Below are positions 35,309-43,762 of a stretch of DNA of 64,000 nucleotides, piece by piece. The position numbers and the translations under genes are program-made. The stretch is taken from assembly GCF_014257025.1 (NCBI RefSeq), contig NZ_JACMSF010000046.1, positions 1-64,000 of the forward strand. The letters are read 5' to 3'. Position 1 is the stretch's first letter, and every line of letters starts with the position of its first letter. This DNA is from Streptomyces cupreus. GTDB taxonomy: Bacteria; Actinomycetota; Actinomycetes; Streptomycetales; Streptomycetaceae. A model generated the notes under the pieces. It was not told where the DNA came from and did no database searches. It saw only the letters and a program-made list of their open reading frames with translations.

Positions 35309-36403
35309 GTGAGCCGCCGCCAGGGGGAGTTGTCGTTGTCGGTCGAAGCCCAGGCGGTGCCCGGGACCGAGGTCACCGGTCCCGCCGTGCCCGCAACCCG
35401 GAGGAGCGTGGCCGCGCTCCACGGCGCGGGACTGCTGCTCTCCCTCGGCGCCCTGGTACTGATCGGACTGGTCAGCGTGTGGGTGGGCACCAGAGGCATT
35501 CCGTTCACCTCGACTTGGAGCCTGCTGTGGCGTCCTGACGGGTCGGAAAACTCGGTCATCATCCACGACTACCGCATCCCCCGTACCCTTCTCGGACTGC
35601 TCGTCGGTTCGGCCCTCGGGCTGTCCGGCGCGCTGATGCAGGCCCTGACGCGCAACCCGCTCGCCGACCCCGGTCTGCTCGGCGTGAGCCAGGGCGCCGC
35701 CACCGGCGTGGTCCTGGCCATCGCCTACCTCGGGGTGGGATCGGTGCTGGGTCAGATATGGTTCGCGCTCGCCGGCGCGGCCCTCACCTCGGTGGTGGTC
35801 TACCTGCTGGGCTCCTCCGGGCGGAAACTGGCCACGCCCGACCGGCTGGTCGTCGCGGGAGCGGCGGTGACGGCCGTGCTGTTCGCCTTCTGCTCGGCGG
35901 TGCTGCTGCTTGAACCGCGGGCCTTCGACCAGTTCCGCTTCTGGACGGTGGGTGCGCTGGCGGGCCGGTACCTGGACGTCGTGTACGTCGTCCTGCCGTT
36001 CGTCGCCGTGGGGCTGCTCATCGCCCTGGCAATCGCCCCGTCGCTCAACGCCCTGGCCCTCGGCGACCAGATGGGACGCGCGCTGGGCGTGAACGTCGGC
36101 CGGACCCGGGTGCTGGGCGCCGTCGCGGTGATGCTGCTGTGCGGCGCCGCCACCGCCGCGGTCGGCCCGATCAGCTTCGTGGGCCTCGCCGTACCGCACG
36201 TGGCTCGCTTCATCGTCGGCCCGGATCAGCGATGGGTGCTCGCGTACTCCACGCTCCTTGCGCCCGTGCTGCTGATCGGCGCGGACGTCCTGGGCCGGGT
36301 GCTCGGCGCGCCCGGCGAGGTCCAGGTCGGAATCGTCACCGCGTTCCTCGGTGCACCGTTGTTCATCGCGCTGTGCCGCCGCCGAAAGCTGGTCATGCTG
36401 TGA
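35309..36403 (+). CDS. FecCD-type ferric-siderophore permease, subunit 1
   Basis: A 364-residue polytopic permease (about 9-10 helices) of the FecCD/BtuC family. Marks include RIPRTLLGLLVGSALGLSGA, QALTRNPLADPGLLGVSQGA and, late, GPISFVGLAVPHVARFIVGP, the coupling region. The predicted start is GTG 35309, with an N-terminal hydrophilic tail of about 35 residues; an in-frame start slightly downstream is possible. It heterodimerises with the next gene's product to import the receptor-delivered ferric siderophore. First gene of an iron-box-controlled operon of five genes joined by 1-4 nt overlaps. Confidence 0.9.
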   Translation: MSRRQGELSLSVEAQAVPGTEVTGPAVPATRRSVAALHGAGLLLSLGALVLIGLVSVWVGTRGIPFTSTWSLLWRPDGSENSVIIHDYRIPRTLLGLLVGSALGLSGALMQALTRNPLADPGLLGVSQGAATGVVLAIAYLGVGSVLGQIWFALAGAALTSVVVYLLGSSGRKLATPDRLVVAGAAVTAVLFAFCSAVLLLEPRAFDQFRFWTVGALAGRYLDVVYVVLPFVAVGLLIALAIAPSLNALALGDQMGRALGVNVGRTRVLGAVAVMLLCGAATAAVGPISFVGLAVPHVARFIVGPDQRWVLAYSTLLAPVLLIGADVLGRVLGAPGEVQVGIVTAFLGAPLFIALCRRRKLVML

Positions 36404-37515
36404 GCACCGTACGGAAGCCGGGCACCACCGCCACCGCCGCGCCCCCCGCCGTCCCGCGCCTCGCGAAGCCGCGGGTCATCAGCGGACTCGTCGTACGGAC
36501 CGGGCGAGGCGGAGTCTCCGTGCGGATCCAGGGGCGCGTGGTGGCCGTGACGGCCGTGCTGCTCGCCGTACTCGTCGTCGTCATGGGTGTCAGCCTGACC
36601 ACCGGTGACTTCGCCCTGTCCGTCGGAGAGGTCCTGCGGGCGCTCACCGGCAGCGGAGACGCCGGTGCCGACTTCATCGTCAACACCCTGCGCATGCCCC
36701 GTCTGGTGACCGCGGTGTGCGTCGGAGCGGCGCTCGCGGTCAGCGGGGGGATCCTGCAGACCCTGACCGGCAACGCCCTCGGCAGCCCCGACTTCATCGG
36801 CTTCACCAACGGGTCGGCCGTCGGCGCGCTGGTGGTCATCATCGTGATGCACGGCAGCATGACGCAGATCGCGCTGGGTGCCCTGATCGGCGGCCTGGCC
36901 ACGGCCGCCCTGGTGTATCTGCTCATGATCGGGCGGGGGTTGCAGGGGTTCCGGCTGGTCGTCATCGGCATCGGGGTCAGCGCGCTGCTACTCGCCGTCA
37001 ACTCCTACCTGATCACCCGGGCGACCTGGCAGGAGGCGCTGGAAGCCCAGGCGTGGCTCATCGGCAGCCTGAACAACCGCGGTTGGACCCACGCCAACGC
37101 CATCGGCCTCGCCGTCGTCGTACTCCTCCCGCTCGCCTTCGTGCTGGCCCGTCGCCTGTCCATGGTGGAGATGGGTGACCTCACGGCGACCGCGCTCGGC
37201 GTCAGCGTGACGCGCACCCGCGCCGTCCTGCTGGTCATCAGCGTCGCTCTGGCCGCGTTCGCCACCGCGGTGACCGGCCCCATCTGGTTTATCGCCCTGG
37301 CAGCACCCCAACTCGCCCGCCGGCTGACCGGGGCCTCCGGCCCGGCTCTCGTGCCCACCGCCCTCATGGGTGCCGTCCTGCTGACGGCGAGCGACCTCGC
37401 CGTACAGCGCCTCTTCGCCCCCGCCCTCCTTCCGGTGGGTACGGCCACCGGCACCATCGGCGGCCTGTACCTGATCTGGCTGCTGGTCACCGAGTCCCGA
37501 AAGAGCCGCGCATGA
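36400..37515 (+). CDS. FecCD-type ferric-siderophore permease, subunit 2
   Basis: Second permease, 371 residues, starting at GTG 36400 within the stop of subunit 1. Family marks: RMPRLVTAVCVGAALAVSGG, TGNALGSPDFIGFTNGSAVG and GPIWFIALAAPQLARRL. The N-terminus carries about 40 hydrophilic residues before the first helix. The paired permeases plus the ATPase encoded next make a complete importer; the receptor lipoproteins are at 12.7-14.9 kb. Confidence 0.9.
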   Translation: MSTVRKPGTTATAAPPAVPRLAKPRVISGLVVRTGRGGVSVRIQGRVVAVTAVLLAVLVVVMGVSLTTGDFALSVGEVLRALTGSGDAGADFIVNTLRMPRLVTAVCVGAALAVSGGILQTLTGNALGSPDFIGFTNGSAVGALVVIIVMHGSMTQIALGALIGGLATAALVYLLMIGRGLQGFRLVVIGIGVSALLLAVNSYLITRATWQEALEAQAWLIGSLNNRGWTHANAIGLAVVVLLPLAFVLARRLSMVEMGDLTATALGVSVTRTRAVLLVISVALAAFATAVTGPIWFIALAAPQLARRLTGASGPALVPTALMGAVLLTASDLAVQRLFAPALLPVGTATGTIGGLYLIWLLVTESRKSRA

Positions 37516-38378
37516 CAGGAACGAACACCCCGGCGCCCCGCCTGCGGGCCGAGAACTTGACGCTGTCGTACGACCAGCGGACCGTCGCCACCGGCCTCGG
37601 CGTCGACATCCCCGACCACTCCTTCACGGTGATCATCGGGCCGAACGCGTGCGGCAAGTCCACCCTGCTGAAGGCGCTGGCACGGATGCTCAAGCCCAAG
37701 GCGGGGGAGGTCTACCTGGACGGAGCCGCCATCGCCTCCTATCGCACCCGCGAGGTCGCCCGCCGGCTCGGGCTGCTCCCGCAGTCGTCGACCGCGCCCG
37801 GTGGTATCACGGTGGGCGACCTGGTGGCCCGCGGACGCTATCCCCACCAGCGGCTGCTGAAGCAGTGGTCCGCGGACGACGAGGCCGCCGTCACCGCAGC
37901 GATGCGGCAGACCGGCGTACTCGAACTCGCCGACCGGCCCGTCGACGACCTCTCCGGCGGCCAGCGCCAGCGCGTCTGGCTCGCCATGGTGCTCGCCCAG
38001 CAGACCCCCATCCTGCTGCTGGACGAGCCCACCACCTTCCTCGACATCGCGCACCAAGTAGAGGTCCTGGACCTGTGCGCGGCCCTGCACGCGCGAAAGG
38101 GCCACACCGTCGTCGCCGTCCTGCACGACCTGAACCAGGCCTGCCGCTACGCCACCCACCTCATCGTCATGCGACCCGGCGGCGAGGTCGCGGCCGAGGG
38201 CGACCCGGCGAGCGTCATGACGGCCGAGCTGATCGAGGACGTCTTCGGCCTGCCCTGCCGCATCATCGACGACCCGGAAACCGGTACGCCGCTGATGGTG
38301 CCCGCCGCGCCCAAACGCCCCGCCCCCGACGACTCGTCCGCGACCGTCATGGCCGACCTCTCTCAGGGACACCGCTGA
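37512..38378 (+). CDS. FecE/FepC-type ATP-binding protein of siderophore importer
   Basis: A 288-residue ABC ATPase: Walker A GPNACGKST, Q-loop LLPQSS, signature LSGGQRQ, Walker B LLLDEPTTFLD, H-loop VLHDLN. The VGDLVARGRYPHQ segment is typical of FecE/FepC/FhuC. ATG 37512 overlaps the permease stop (ATGA). It energises the two FecCD permeases. The C-terminal 15 residues are Pro/Asp-rich and not conserved. Confidence 0.92.
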   Translation: MTGTNTPAPRLRAENLTLSYDQRTVATGLGVDIPDHSFTVIIGPNACGKSTLLKALARMLKPKAGEVYLDGAAIASYRTREVARRLGLLPQSSTAPGGITVGDLVARGRYPHQRLLKQWSADDEAAVTAAMRQTGVLELADRPVDDLSGGQRQRVWLAMVLAQQTPILLLDEPTTFLDIAHQVEVLDLCAALHARKGHTVVAVLHDLNQACRYATHLIVMRPGGEVAAEGDPASVMTAELIEDVFGLPCRIIDDPETGTPLMVPAAPKRPAPDDSSATVMADLSQGHR

Positions 38379-39955
38379 TGCTCTGTATGCGCCTGACGAA
38401 CGCCCGCTTCCTCACCATGGACCCGGACCATCCGGTCGCCCACGACCTGGGCATCTGGCAGGGCCGGATCGTCGGCCTCGACGAGGCCGTGACCTCCCTG
38501 CCCGCACGCGAGGTGATCGACCTGCAGGGCGCCACCGTACTGCCCGGCTTCATCGACGCCCATGTTCACCTGGCCTGGACCGGCTTCAAGCAGAACACCC
38601 CAAGCATCGCGGGTCTCACGCGGATCGACGCCGTGCTCGCCGTCGTGGAGGAGGCCGTCTCCCGGCAGTGTTCACACGGCGCCTGGGTGAGCATCGCCGG
38701 CTACGACCAGAGGGCCCTCGGCCGCCACCTGACCGCCGCCGAACTGGACAAGGTCAGTTATGGCCGCAAGGTGTTCATGATGCACGACTCCGGGCACGGC
38801 TGCGTCGTCAACTCCGCCGTGCTCGACCTGCTCCCCGCCGACATCCCGCACGACAACGGCTTCCTCGCCGAGGGCGCCATGGGAGCGGCGCGGGCACTGC
38901 GCCTGCCGTACTCCCAGGAGGAGCTCGCCGAGGCGATCGGGCGCGCCGCCCGGTCCTGCCTGTCCGAGGGCGTCACCGCCTGCGCCGAGGCCGGCATCGG
39001 TGGCACCCTCTTCGGCCACAGCCCCGTCGAACTGGGCGCCTACCAACTCGCCCGCGAGAAGGGCCTGTTGCCGCTCCGCGTGCAGCTCATGGTGTCCGCG
39101 GACCGGCTGCGCCCGGTCGCCGCGCACGAGGCCGACGGCATTCCCCGGGCCCTCGACCTCGGCCTGCGCACCGGATTCGGCGACGACTGGCTCTCCGTGG
39201 GAGCGCTGAAGATCTACACCGACGGCGGCATGATGGCCCGGACCGCCGCGCTCAGCGATCCGTACGAAGGGCTGGACCACACGGGCCAGTTGCAGGACGA
39301 CCCTGAGGTACTCGCCGACACGATCGTGGACGGCCACCTCGCCGGGTGGCAGCTCGCCGTCCACGCCATCGGCGACCGCGCGACCGATGTCGCCCTGGAC
39401 GCCCTGGAACGGGCCCAGCGCCTGCGGCCGCGCCCCGAGGCGCGGCACCGCATCGAGCACGCCGGCCTGATCCGCCCCGACCAGCTCGCCCGTTTCGCAC
39501 AGTTGGGCGTCGCCGCGGTCGTCCAGCCCAACTTCCTGCGCTACTTCGGCGACGACTACGCGGCGATCATGGGAGAAGAACGGGCACCTTGGCTGTACCG
39601 CGGCAGGGGCTTCCTGGACCACGGCATCACGCTGGTCGGCAGCTCCGACCGCCCCGTCACGGACGGCTCACCGCTGCGGGCCATCCAGTTCATGGTCGAG
39701 CGAGCCTCCACGTCCGGCCAGGTGATCGGCCCGGACGAGGGCATCACCGTCGACCAGGCCCTGTACGCGTACACCGCCGCCGGTGCCTTCGCCTGCCACT
39801 GGGAGGACCGCGCGGGCAGCCTCACCCCGGGCAAGCGCGCCGACCTGGTCGTGCTGGGTGACGACCCGCGGCGCGTCGACCCCTCGAGGATCGGTGACAT
39901 CGAAGTGGTGGCGACGTACGTCGACGGCCGCGAGACGGAGAGGGCCACGCCGTGA
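38378..39955 (+). CDS. YtcJ/NfdA-type metal-dependent amidohydrolase
   Basis: A 525-residue amidohydrolase-superfamily enzyme (Amidohydro_3). Metal-binding motifs are present: DAHVHLAWTG (about residues 62-71), VGALKIYTDGGMMA, VHAIGDRATD, RHRIEHAG and GSSDRPV, and it ends with the GSLTPGKRADLVVLGDDP strand. Characterised relatives include N-substituted formamide deformylase (NfdA). Start ATG 38378 overlaps the ATPase stop (TGATG), so it belongs to the importer operon. Inference: it may act on the formyl-hydroxamate siderophore or a shunt product after uptake, for example to release iron or recycle formyl-hydroxyornithine. No esterase of the CchJ type is present to do this. The actual substrate is unknown. 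Confidence 0.82.
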   Translation: MLCMRLTNARFLTMDPDHPVAHDLGIWQGRIVGLDEAVTSLPAREVIDLQGATVLPGFIDAHVHLAWTGFKQNTPSIAGLTRIDAVLAVVEEAVSRQCSHGAWVSIAGYDQRALGRHLTAAELDKVSYGRKVFMMHDSGHGCVVNSAVLDLLPADIPHDNGFLAEGAMGAARALRLPYSQEELAEAIGRAARSCLSEGVTACAEAGIGGTLFGHSPVELGAYQLAREKGLLPLRVQLMVSADRLRPVAAHEADGIPRALDLGLRTGFGDDWLSVGALKIYTDGGMMARTAALSDPYEGLDHTGQLQDDPEVLADTIVDGHLAGWQLAVHAIGDRATDVALDALERAQRLRPRPEARHRIEHAGLIRPDQLARFAQLGVAAVVQPNFLRYFGDDYAAIMGEERAPWLYRGRGFLDHGITLVGSSDRPVTDGSPLRAIQFMVERASTSGQVIGPDEGITVDQALYAYTAAGAFACHWEDRAGSLTPGKRADLVVLGDDPRRVDPSRIGDIEVVATYVDGRETERATP

Positions 39956-40182
39956 AAAAGCTGGAAGACGCCATCGAGGCATACGCGGACCTCTGGCAGG
40001 ACGATGAGCAATGGCCCAGGTGGGTCATCTGGAACACCGCCGCCGGCACCCTGGTCTTCGATCGGGAGACCAACTGTCCCGTGTACATCGACGACGAAGC
40101 GGCCCAGCAGGAGGTCCTCCGCAGGATGCGCGCGGCGGGTGTACCCGAGAGCGAGGACTACCCGGGCCGTCCCTGCGCGTAG
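39952..40182 (+). CDS. Small protein coupled to the amidohydrolase, unknown function
   Basis: A 76-residue acidic protein (MKKLEDAIEAYADLWQDDEQ, then WPRWVIWNTAAGTLVFDRET and CPVYIDDEAAQQEVLRRMRA). Its GTG/ATG region overlaps the amidohydrolase stop by 4 nt, which argues for translation. No signal peptide or membrane segment; predicted compact alpha/beta with many Trp and Asp/Glu. I do not recognise the family. As the last gene of an iron-regulated siderophore-uptake operon it could be a partner or regulator of the amidohydrolase, but that is guilt by association only. Confidence 0.7.
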   Translation: MKKLEDAIEAYADLWQDDEQWPRWVIWNTAAGTLVFDRETNCPVYIDDEAAQQEVLRRMRAAGVPESEDYPGRPCA

Positions 40183-40325
40183 GCACGATCCGGTCCGGCC
40201 GGGAACGCGAACCCCTCGCTTGTCTGTGACCAGGCCGGTGAGCTGTCCTGCGCACGGCGCATCCGAGGAAGGAAAGCCTGGACCACGGCAATGCCGCGCC
40301 CCACCCAGCCGCCGACCACATCCTC

Positions 40326-40768
40326 CGTGCGTCCCGAGCCCGGAGGATGCCGCCGTGCTGGTGACTCTTTCCCGGCCGTTCGTGCGCTCGGGAGCCCTGC
40401 GTGAACGCCCTGACTCCCTCTACGCCTTCCGCGCGGCCGACTTCGTCGTCTCGGAGGCTCCCGACGGCACACTCGACGGGTGTCTCGCGCTGCGCGTCCA
40501 CGCCGCCGACACCGCGACCGGACTCGGGTCGGCAGGCGTTCTGTACAACTTCTGCGTGGCCCGCCACAGGCAGGGACACGGAGTGGGGACCCGGCTCATG
40601 CGTGCCGTACTGGCCAGGGCGAGCGCCCAGTCGCTGGGAGGGCTCTTCACGGCCACCATCGGCGGGGGCGATCTCTTCCTCCGGTACGGGTTCAGACCGT
40701 CGTCCCCCGGCATGGCGCTGGCCGCCTGGGCCCAGTCCCTGGACCCGCCGCAACGCTCGGATCCTGTG
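40326..40768 (+). pseudogene. ArgA/NAGS-like GNAT acetyltransferase, probably damaged
   Basis: The frame at 40355 onward gives PEDAAVLVTLSRPFVRSGAL, LYNFCVARHRQGHGVGTRLM (acetyl-CoA loop, Q-x-x-G-x-G/A type) and LFTATIGGGDLFLRYGFRPS, as in short actinobacterial N-acetylglutamate synthase-like GNAT proteins. Upstream, the expected N-terminal strand (VRP) lies in another frame, starting at GTG 40326. At the 3' end the frame has no stop at the natural length and runs on antisense to argB. Both ends therefore look damaged. If NAGS-like, it would have made N-acetylglutamate for ornithine supply, fitting the convergent argB remnant. Confidence 0.5.
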
Positions 40769-40793
40769 ACAGCGCAGGGGGCGTGGCCAGCGG

Positions 40794-41688
40794 TCAGGCG
40801 CCGTTCCGCTTGTCGTCCGGGACCACCGTTGTGCCTGGGCTGTTCTCGCCGAGGATGCCCCGCAGCAGGGCGTGCGGCACCCGGCCGTCGAGTACATGCG
40901 CCTTGCGCACCCCGGACTGGACGGCTCGCAGACAGCCCTCCATCTTCGGCAGCATTCCGCTCCGCAGCCCCGGAAGCAACGCGTCCAACTCGCCGACCGC
41001 CAGGCGCTCGATCACCTCGGTGCTGTGCGGCCAGTCGCGTAAAGCCCCGCCACGTCGGTGAGCATCACGAGCCGTTCGGCGCGCAGGGCCGTGGCCAGCG
41101 CCGACGCCGCCAGATCGGCGTTGACGTGTAGATCTCCCCGCCGGTGCCACGTGCCACGGGGGAGACCACCGGGATACGTCCCTGTTCCAGGAGCACGCGT
41201 ACCGTGTCCGGTTTCACGTCCACGATGTCGGCGACGAGACCGATGTCGACCGGTCTGCCATCCACCCGGGCGGACCGCCGCACGGCGGTCATCGTGTGCG
41301 CGTCCTCACCCGTCATACCTACGGCGAAGGGGCCATGCGCGTTGATGCAGCCGACCAGCTCTCGCTGGACACGGCCTGTCAGGACCATGCGCACCACCTC
41401 CATGGCCTCCGGAGTGGTCACCCGCAGGCCCGCCTCGAAGCGAACCTCCAGTCCGAGGCGGTCGAGCATCGCGCTGACCTGGGGTCCACCGCCGTGCACG
41501 ACGACCGGACGCACCCCGGCACGCCACAGGTCCACGACGTCCTGGGCGAACGTCCGCTGCAGGTTGCCGTCCACCATGGCGCTGCCGCCGAACTTGACGA
41601 CGACCACGCCGCCCTCGAGCTCCTCCGGCAAAGGCAGTGCCCCGACGGACGGTTCCACGTCCGCGCCCTGAACGACGACTGTTGCCAT
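40794..41688 (-). pseudogene. argB: argB (acetylglutamate kinase) with two 1-nt frameshifts
   Basis: From ATG 41688 the frame encodes a good N-acetylglutamate kinase: VVVKFGGSAMVDGNLQRTFA, PVVVHGGGPQVSAMLDRLGL, VGMTGEDAHTM and PVVSPVARGTGGEIY. At about 41127 one base is missing (TACACGTCAAC where TACAACGTCAAC is expected). At about 41042 a second base is missing (GCGACTGG for GCGGACTGG). Restoring both gives the full C-terminus (LAASALATALRAERLVMLTD, LLPGLRSGMLPKMEGC, TTVVPDDKRNGA). It is thus a recent pseudogene, or the assembly has two homopolymer-type errors. A siderophore-linked argB paralogue would have boosted ornithine. Confidence 0.75.
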
Positions 41689-41780
41689 GCGTGTTCTCAC
41701 TCCTTCACGAGCTGTACGCGCTGTTTCGTGGATCGCGAGCGTGATCCGGTATCCGGAGAGGACGATCGTCCCTGGGCCGG

Positions 41781-42010
41781 TTATCCATCCGAAGCCATCA
41801 CGTCGTCCGACGCTTGCCGGTTGAGGAGCAGATCGCGCAGCAGACGGTCGGTTGTGCAGACCATGCCGCTGTGCGCGGCCCACTGGAGTGCCATGGAATG
41901 CTCCTCAGCGGAGCAGTCGGCCACGGCGTCGGCAACGACGAAGGGCTGTATGGCGTTCGTGAAGGCGTCCGCCGCCGTCAGCAGGACGCCGACACCTGGC
42001 CGGCGATCCT
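41781..42010 (-). pseudogene. C-terminal fragment of EntB/PhzD-type isochorismatase
   Basis: The minus strand reads GVGVLLTAADAFTNAIQPFV, then VADAVADCSAEEHSMALQWA and a GMVCTTDRLLRDLL tail. This is the C-terminal third of isochorismatases such as EntB, DhbB and PhzD (compare IGCxxTAxDAFxxDIQPFxV-type motifs). Upstream sequence on the same strand shows no N-terminal half. Isochorismatase makes the 2,3-dihydroxybenzoate precursor, which is the usual acyl starter for EntF-type C domains. Confidence 0.55.
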
Positions 42011-42684
42011 GCGCAAAGGAACGGACGAGGGCACCGGGATCCTCTTTGCCTCTCCTGGCCGACACGCACCGGCAGCCCTCTCCGCTTGACCGCCCGCTTG
42101 TCTGGGGCTGGAACGAGGTGACGCTGGCGCGCAGCCGGTTGGCGGGGCAACGTCGTCGGGCACATCGTGCCCTACCGCATCCGCCTGTCCCAGGGAAAGG
42201 ACGCGTACTGGGCCATTGAGGCGAGACCGGCGGAGCCGCACGAGCTGGCCCAACACTGCTTGTTCCCTCCACGGGTTACTTCACAGAGGAGGTCGACCAA
42301 CACCTGGCGTATGCCTGCGCAGGCCTGCCGGTGGTGGACCGAGTCGTCCCCGACCGGCAGGATCGGCGCCCCCGCTCCGGACGGCCCGCTGACTCGAGCG
42401 AAGGGTTGACCTTCGAGTTCTCTGATGAGGCAACGGCCTTTGGACGGGGGCCGGACTCAGCGGACCAAGCGGTAACCGGTGACGAACTCGGTCTTGATCC
42501 ATGCCAGATGTGCCGGTGTACACGTGAACGTAGGCCGTACGGCCCGGGCGCCCCAGCGGCTATGCGCGGGCACACCGGCCAGGCGGGGCGGCGAAGACCG
42601 GGACGAGGTGAGCGATGGGCTGACAGCGATCAAATCGAGCCTGGAACAGTGGGCATCCAGCGGGATCACGAGTGGGGTCGTCCG
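42011..42684. other. Gene-poor stretch with unassigned fragments
   Basis: No complete gene is seen. A short plus-strand stretch at about 42150-42290 reads GHIVPYRIRLSQGKDAYWAI, then EARPAEPHELAQHCLF, with coding-like bias but no partner domains. A minus-strand stretch ends HLAWIKTEFVTGYRLVR near 42460. Both look like debris of neighbouring decayed genes. Confidence 0.35.
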
Positions 42685-43761
42685 TTACGGGTGGCTGGGC
42701 GTGGCCCCTGGGCGTGCGCTGGGTGGGAACATGCGGGCGGTGCCGCGGACGCGCAGGGCGACCTCGTCGTCGGCGGCGGGCGGGAGGGCGGCCGGGTCGA
42801 AGATGCGGGCGGTCACGTGGGTGCCGTCGGTCAGGCGCAGGACGAGCATGGCGTCGTGGCCGTAGAAGTCACGCCGTACGACGGTCGCGGCGATGGCATC
42901 CGGATCGCCGGGTGGGGCGAGCGTGATCTGCTCGGGCCGCAGCAGCACGCGCATCGGTCCGGTCGGCAGACGGCCTTCGACTGGTGTGAGCCGTATCGTG
43001 CCCAGCGGGGTGTGGGCCCGGTCGCCGTCCGCCGTGGCGGGCAGCCACACCGCCTCGCCCACGAACCCGGCGACCCACGGGTCGGCCGGTTCTCTGTAGA
43101 GGAGTTCCGGTGGTCCGCTCTGGACGATGCGGCCGTCCCGCATGACCGCGATCTCCTCGGCCACGGACAGTGCCTCCGCCTGGTCGTGGGTGACGAGGAC
43201 GGCCGTGGCGCCGTCGGCGCGCAGGGCCTGTCGGACGTCTCGGCGCAGTTCGGCCCGCAGGGCGGCGTCGAGTGCGTTGAACGGCTCGTCGAGCAGCACG
43301 ACCGGCGGGTGGGGCGCGAGTGCGCGGGCGACCGCAACGCGCTGTTGCTGCCCGCCGGAGAGGTGGTGCGGCATCCGGCCCTCGAAACCCGCCAAGCCCA
43401 CGAGTTCAAGTACGGTGGCCGCCCGGCCGGCCCGCCGGGCGGAGCGGCCGAGTCCGTAGGTGACGTTGCCGAGGACGGACAGGTGCGGGAAGAGCGCGCC
43501 CTCCTGGGGGACCACCGCGATCCGCCGCCGCTCGGGCGGCACCGATGCGCCGCGGGTCGCGACACGACGGCCGTCGATCCGGATCTCTCCGGCGTCCGGC
43601 GTCTCGAAGCCGGCGATGCAGCGCAGCAGCGTGGTCTTGCCCGCGCCCGAGGGGCCGAGGACGGCCACCAGGGTTCCGGAGCGGACGGTGAGATCCACCC
43701 CGGACAGCGCCTGGATACGGTCGTAGGCCTTGCGGACGTCGGTGATGCGCAGCTCCGCCAT
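42685..43761 (-). CDS. fbpC: Ferric-iron ABC transporter ATPase (FbpC-like)
   Basis: A 358-residue ABC ATPase with Walker A GPSGAGKTT (36-44), signature LSGGQQQ, Walker B VLLDEPFNALD and H-loop VTHDQAE. A C-terminal TOBE-type regulatory domain (MRVLLRPEQITLAP) completes the FbpC/PotA-like architecture. It lies 1 nt from the permease gene, last in the minus-strand fbpABC operon. It powers Fe3+ import by FbpB. Confidence 0.88.
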   Translation of the reverse strand: MAELRITDVRKAYDRIQALSGVDLTVRSGTLVAVLGPSGAGKTTLLRCIAGFETPDAGEIRIDGRRVATRGASVPPERRRIAVVPQEGALFPHLSVLGNVTYGLGRSARRAGRAATVLELVGLAGFEGRMPHHLSGGQQQRVAVARALAPHPPVVLLDEPFNALDAALRAELRRDVRQALRADGATAVLVTHDQAEALSVAEEIAVMRDGRIVQSGPPELLYREPADPWVAGFVGEAVWLPATADGDRAHTPLGTIRLTPVEGRLPTGPMRVLLRPEQITLAPPGDPDAIAATVVRRDFYGHDAMLVLRLTDGTHVTARIFDPAALPPAADDEVALRVRGTARMFPPSARPGATPSHP

Positions 43762-43762
43762 G

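Noticed and set aside
40769..41131. Extension of the GNAT frame to 41131 as a genuine C-terminal domain
   Set aside because: This part lies antisense to conserved argB sequence and its translation is Arg/Pro/Ser-rich without domain features.
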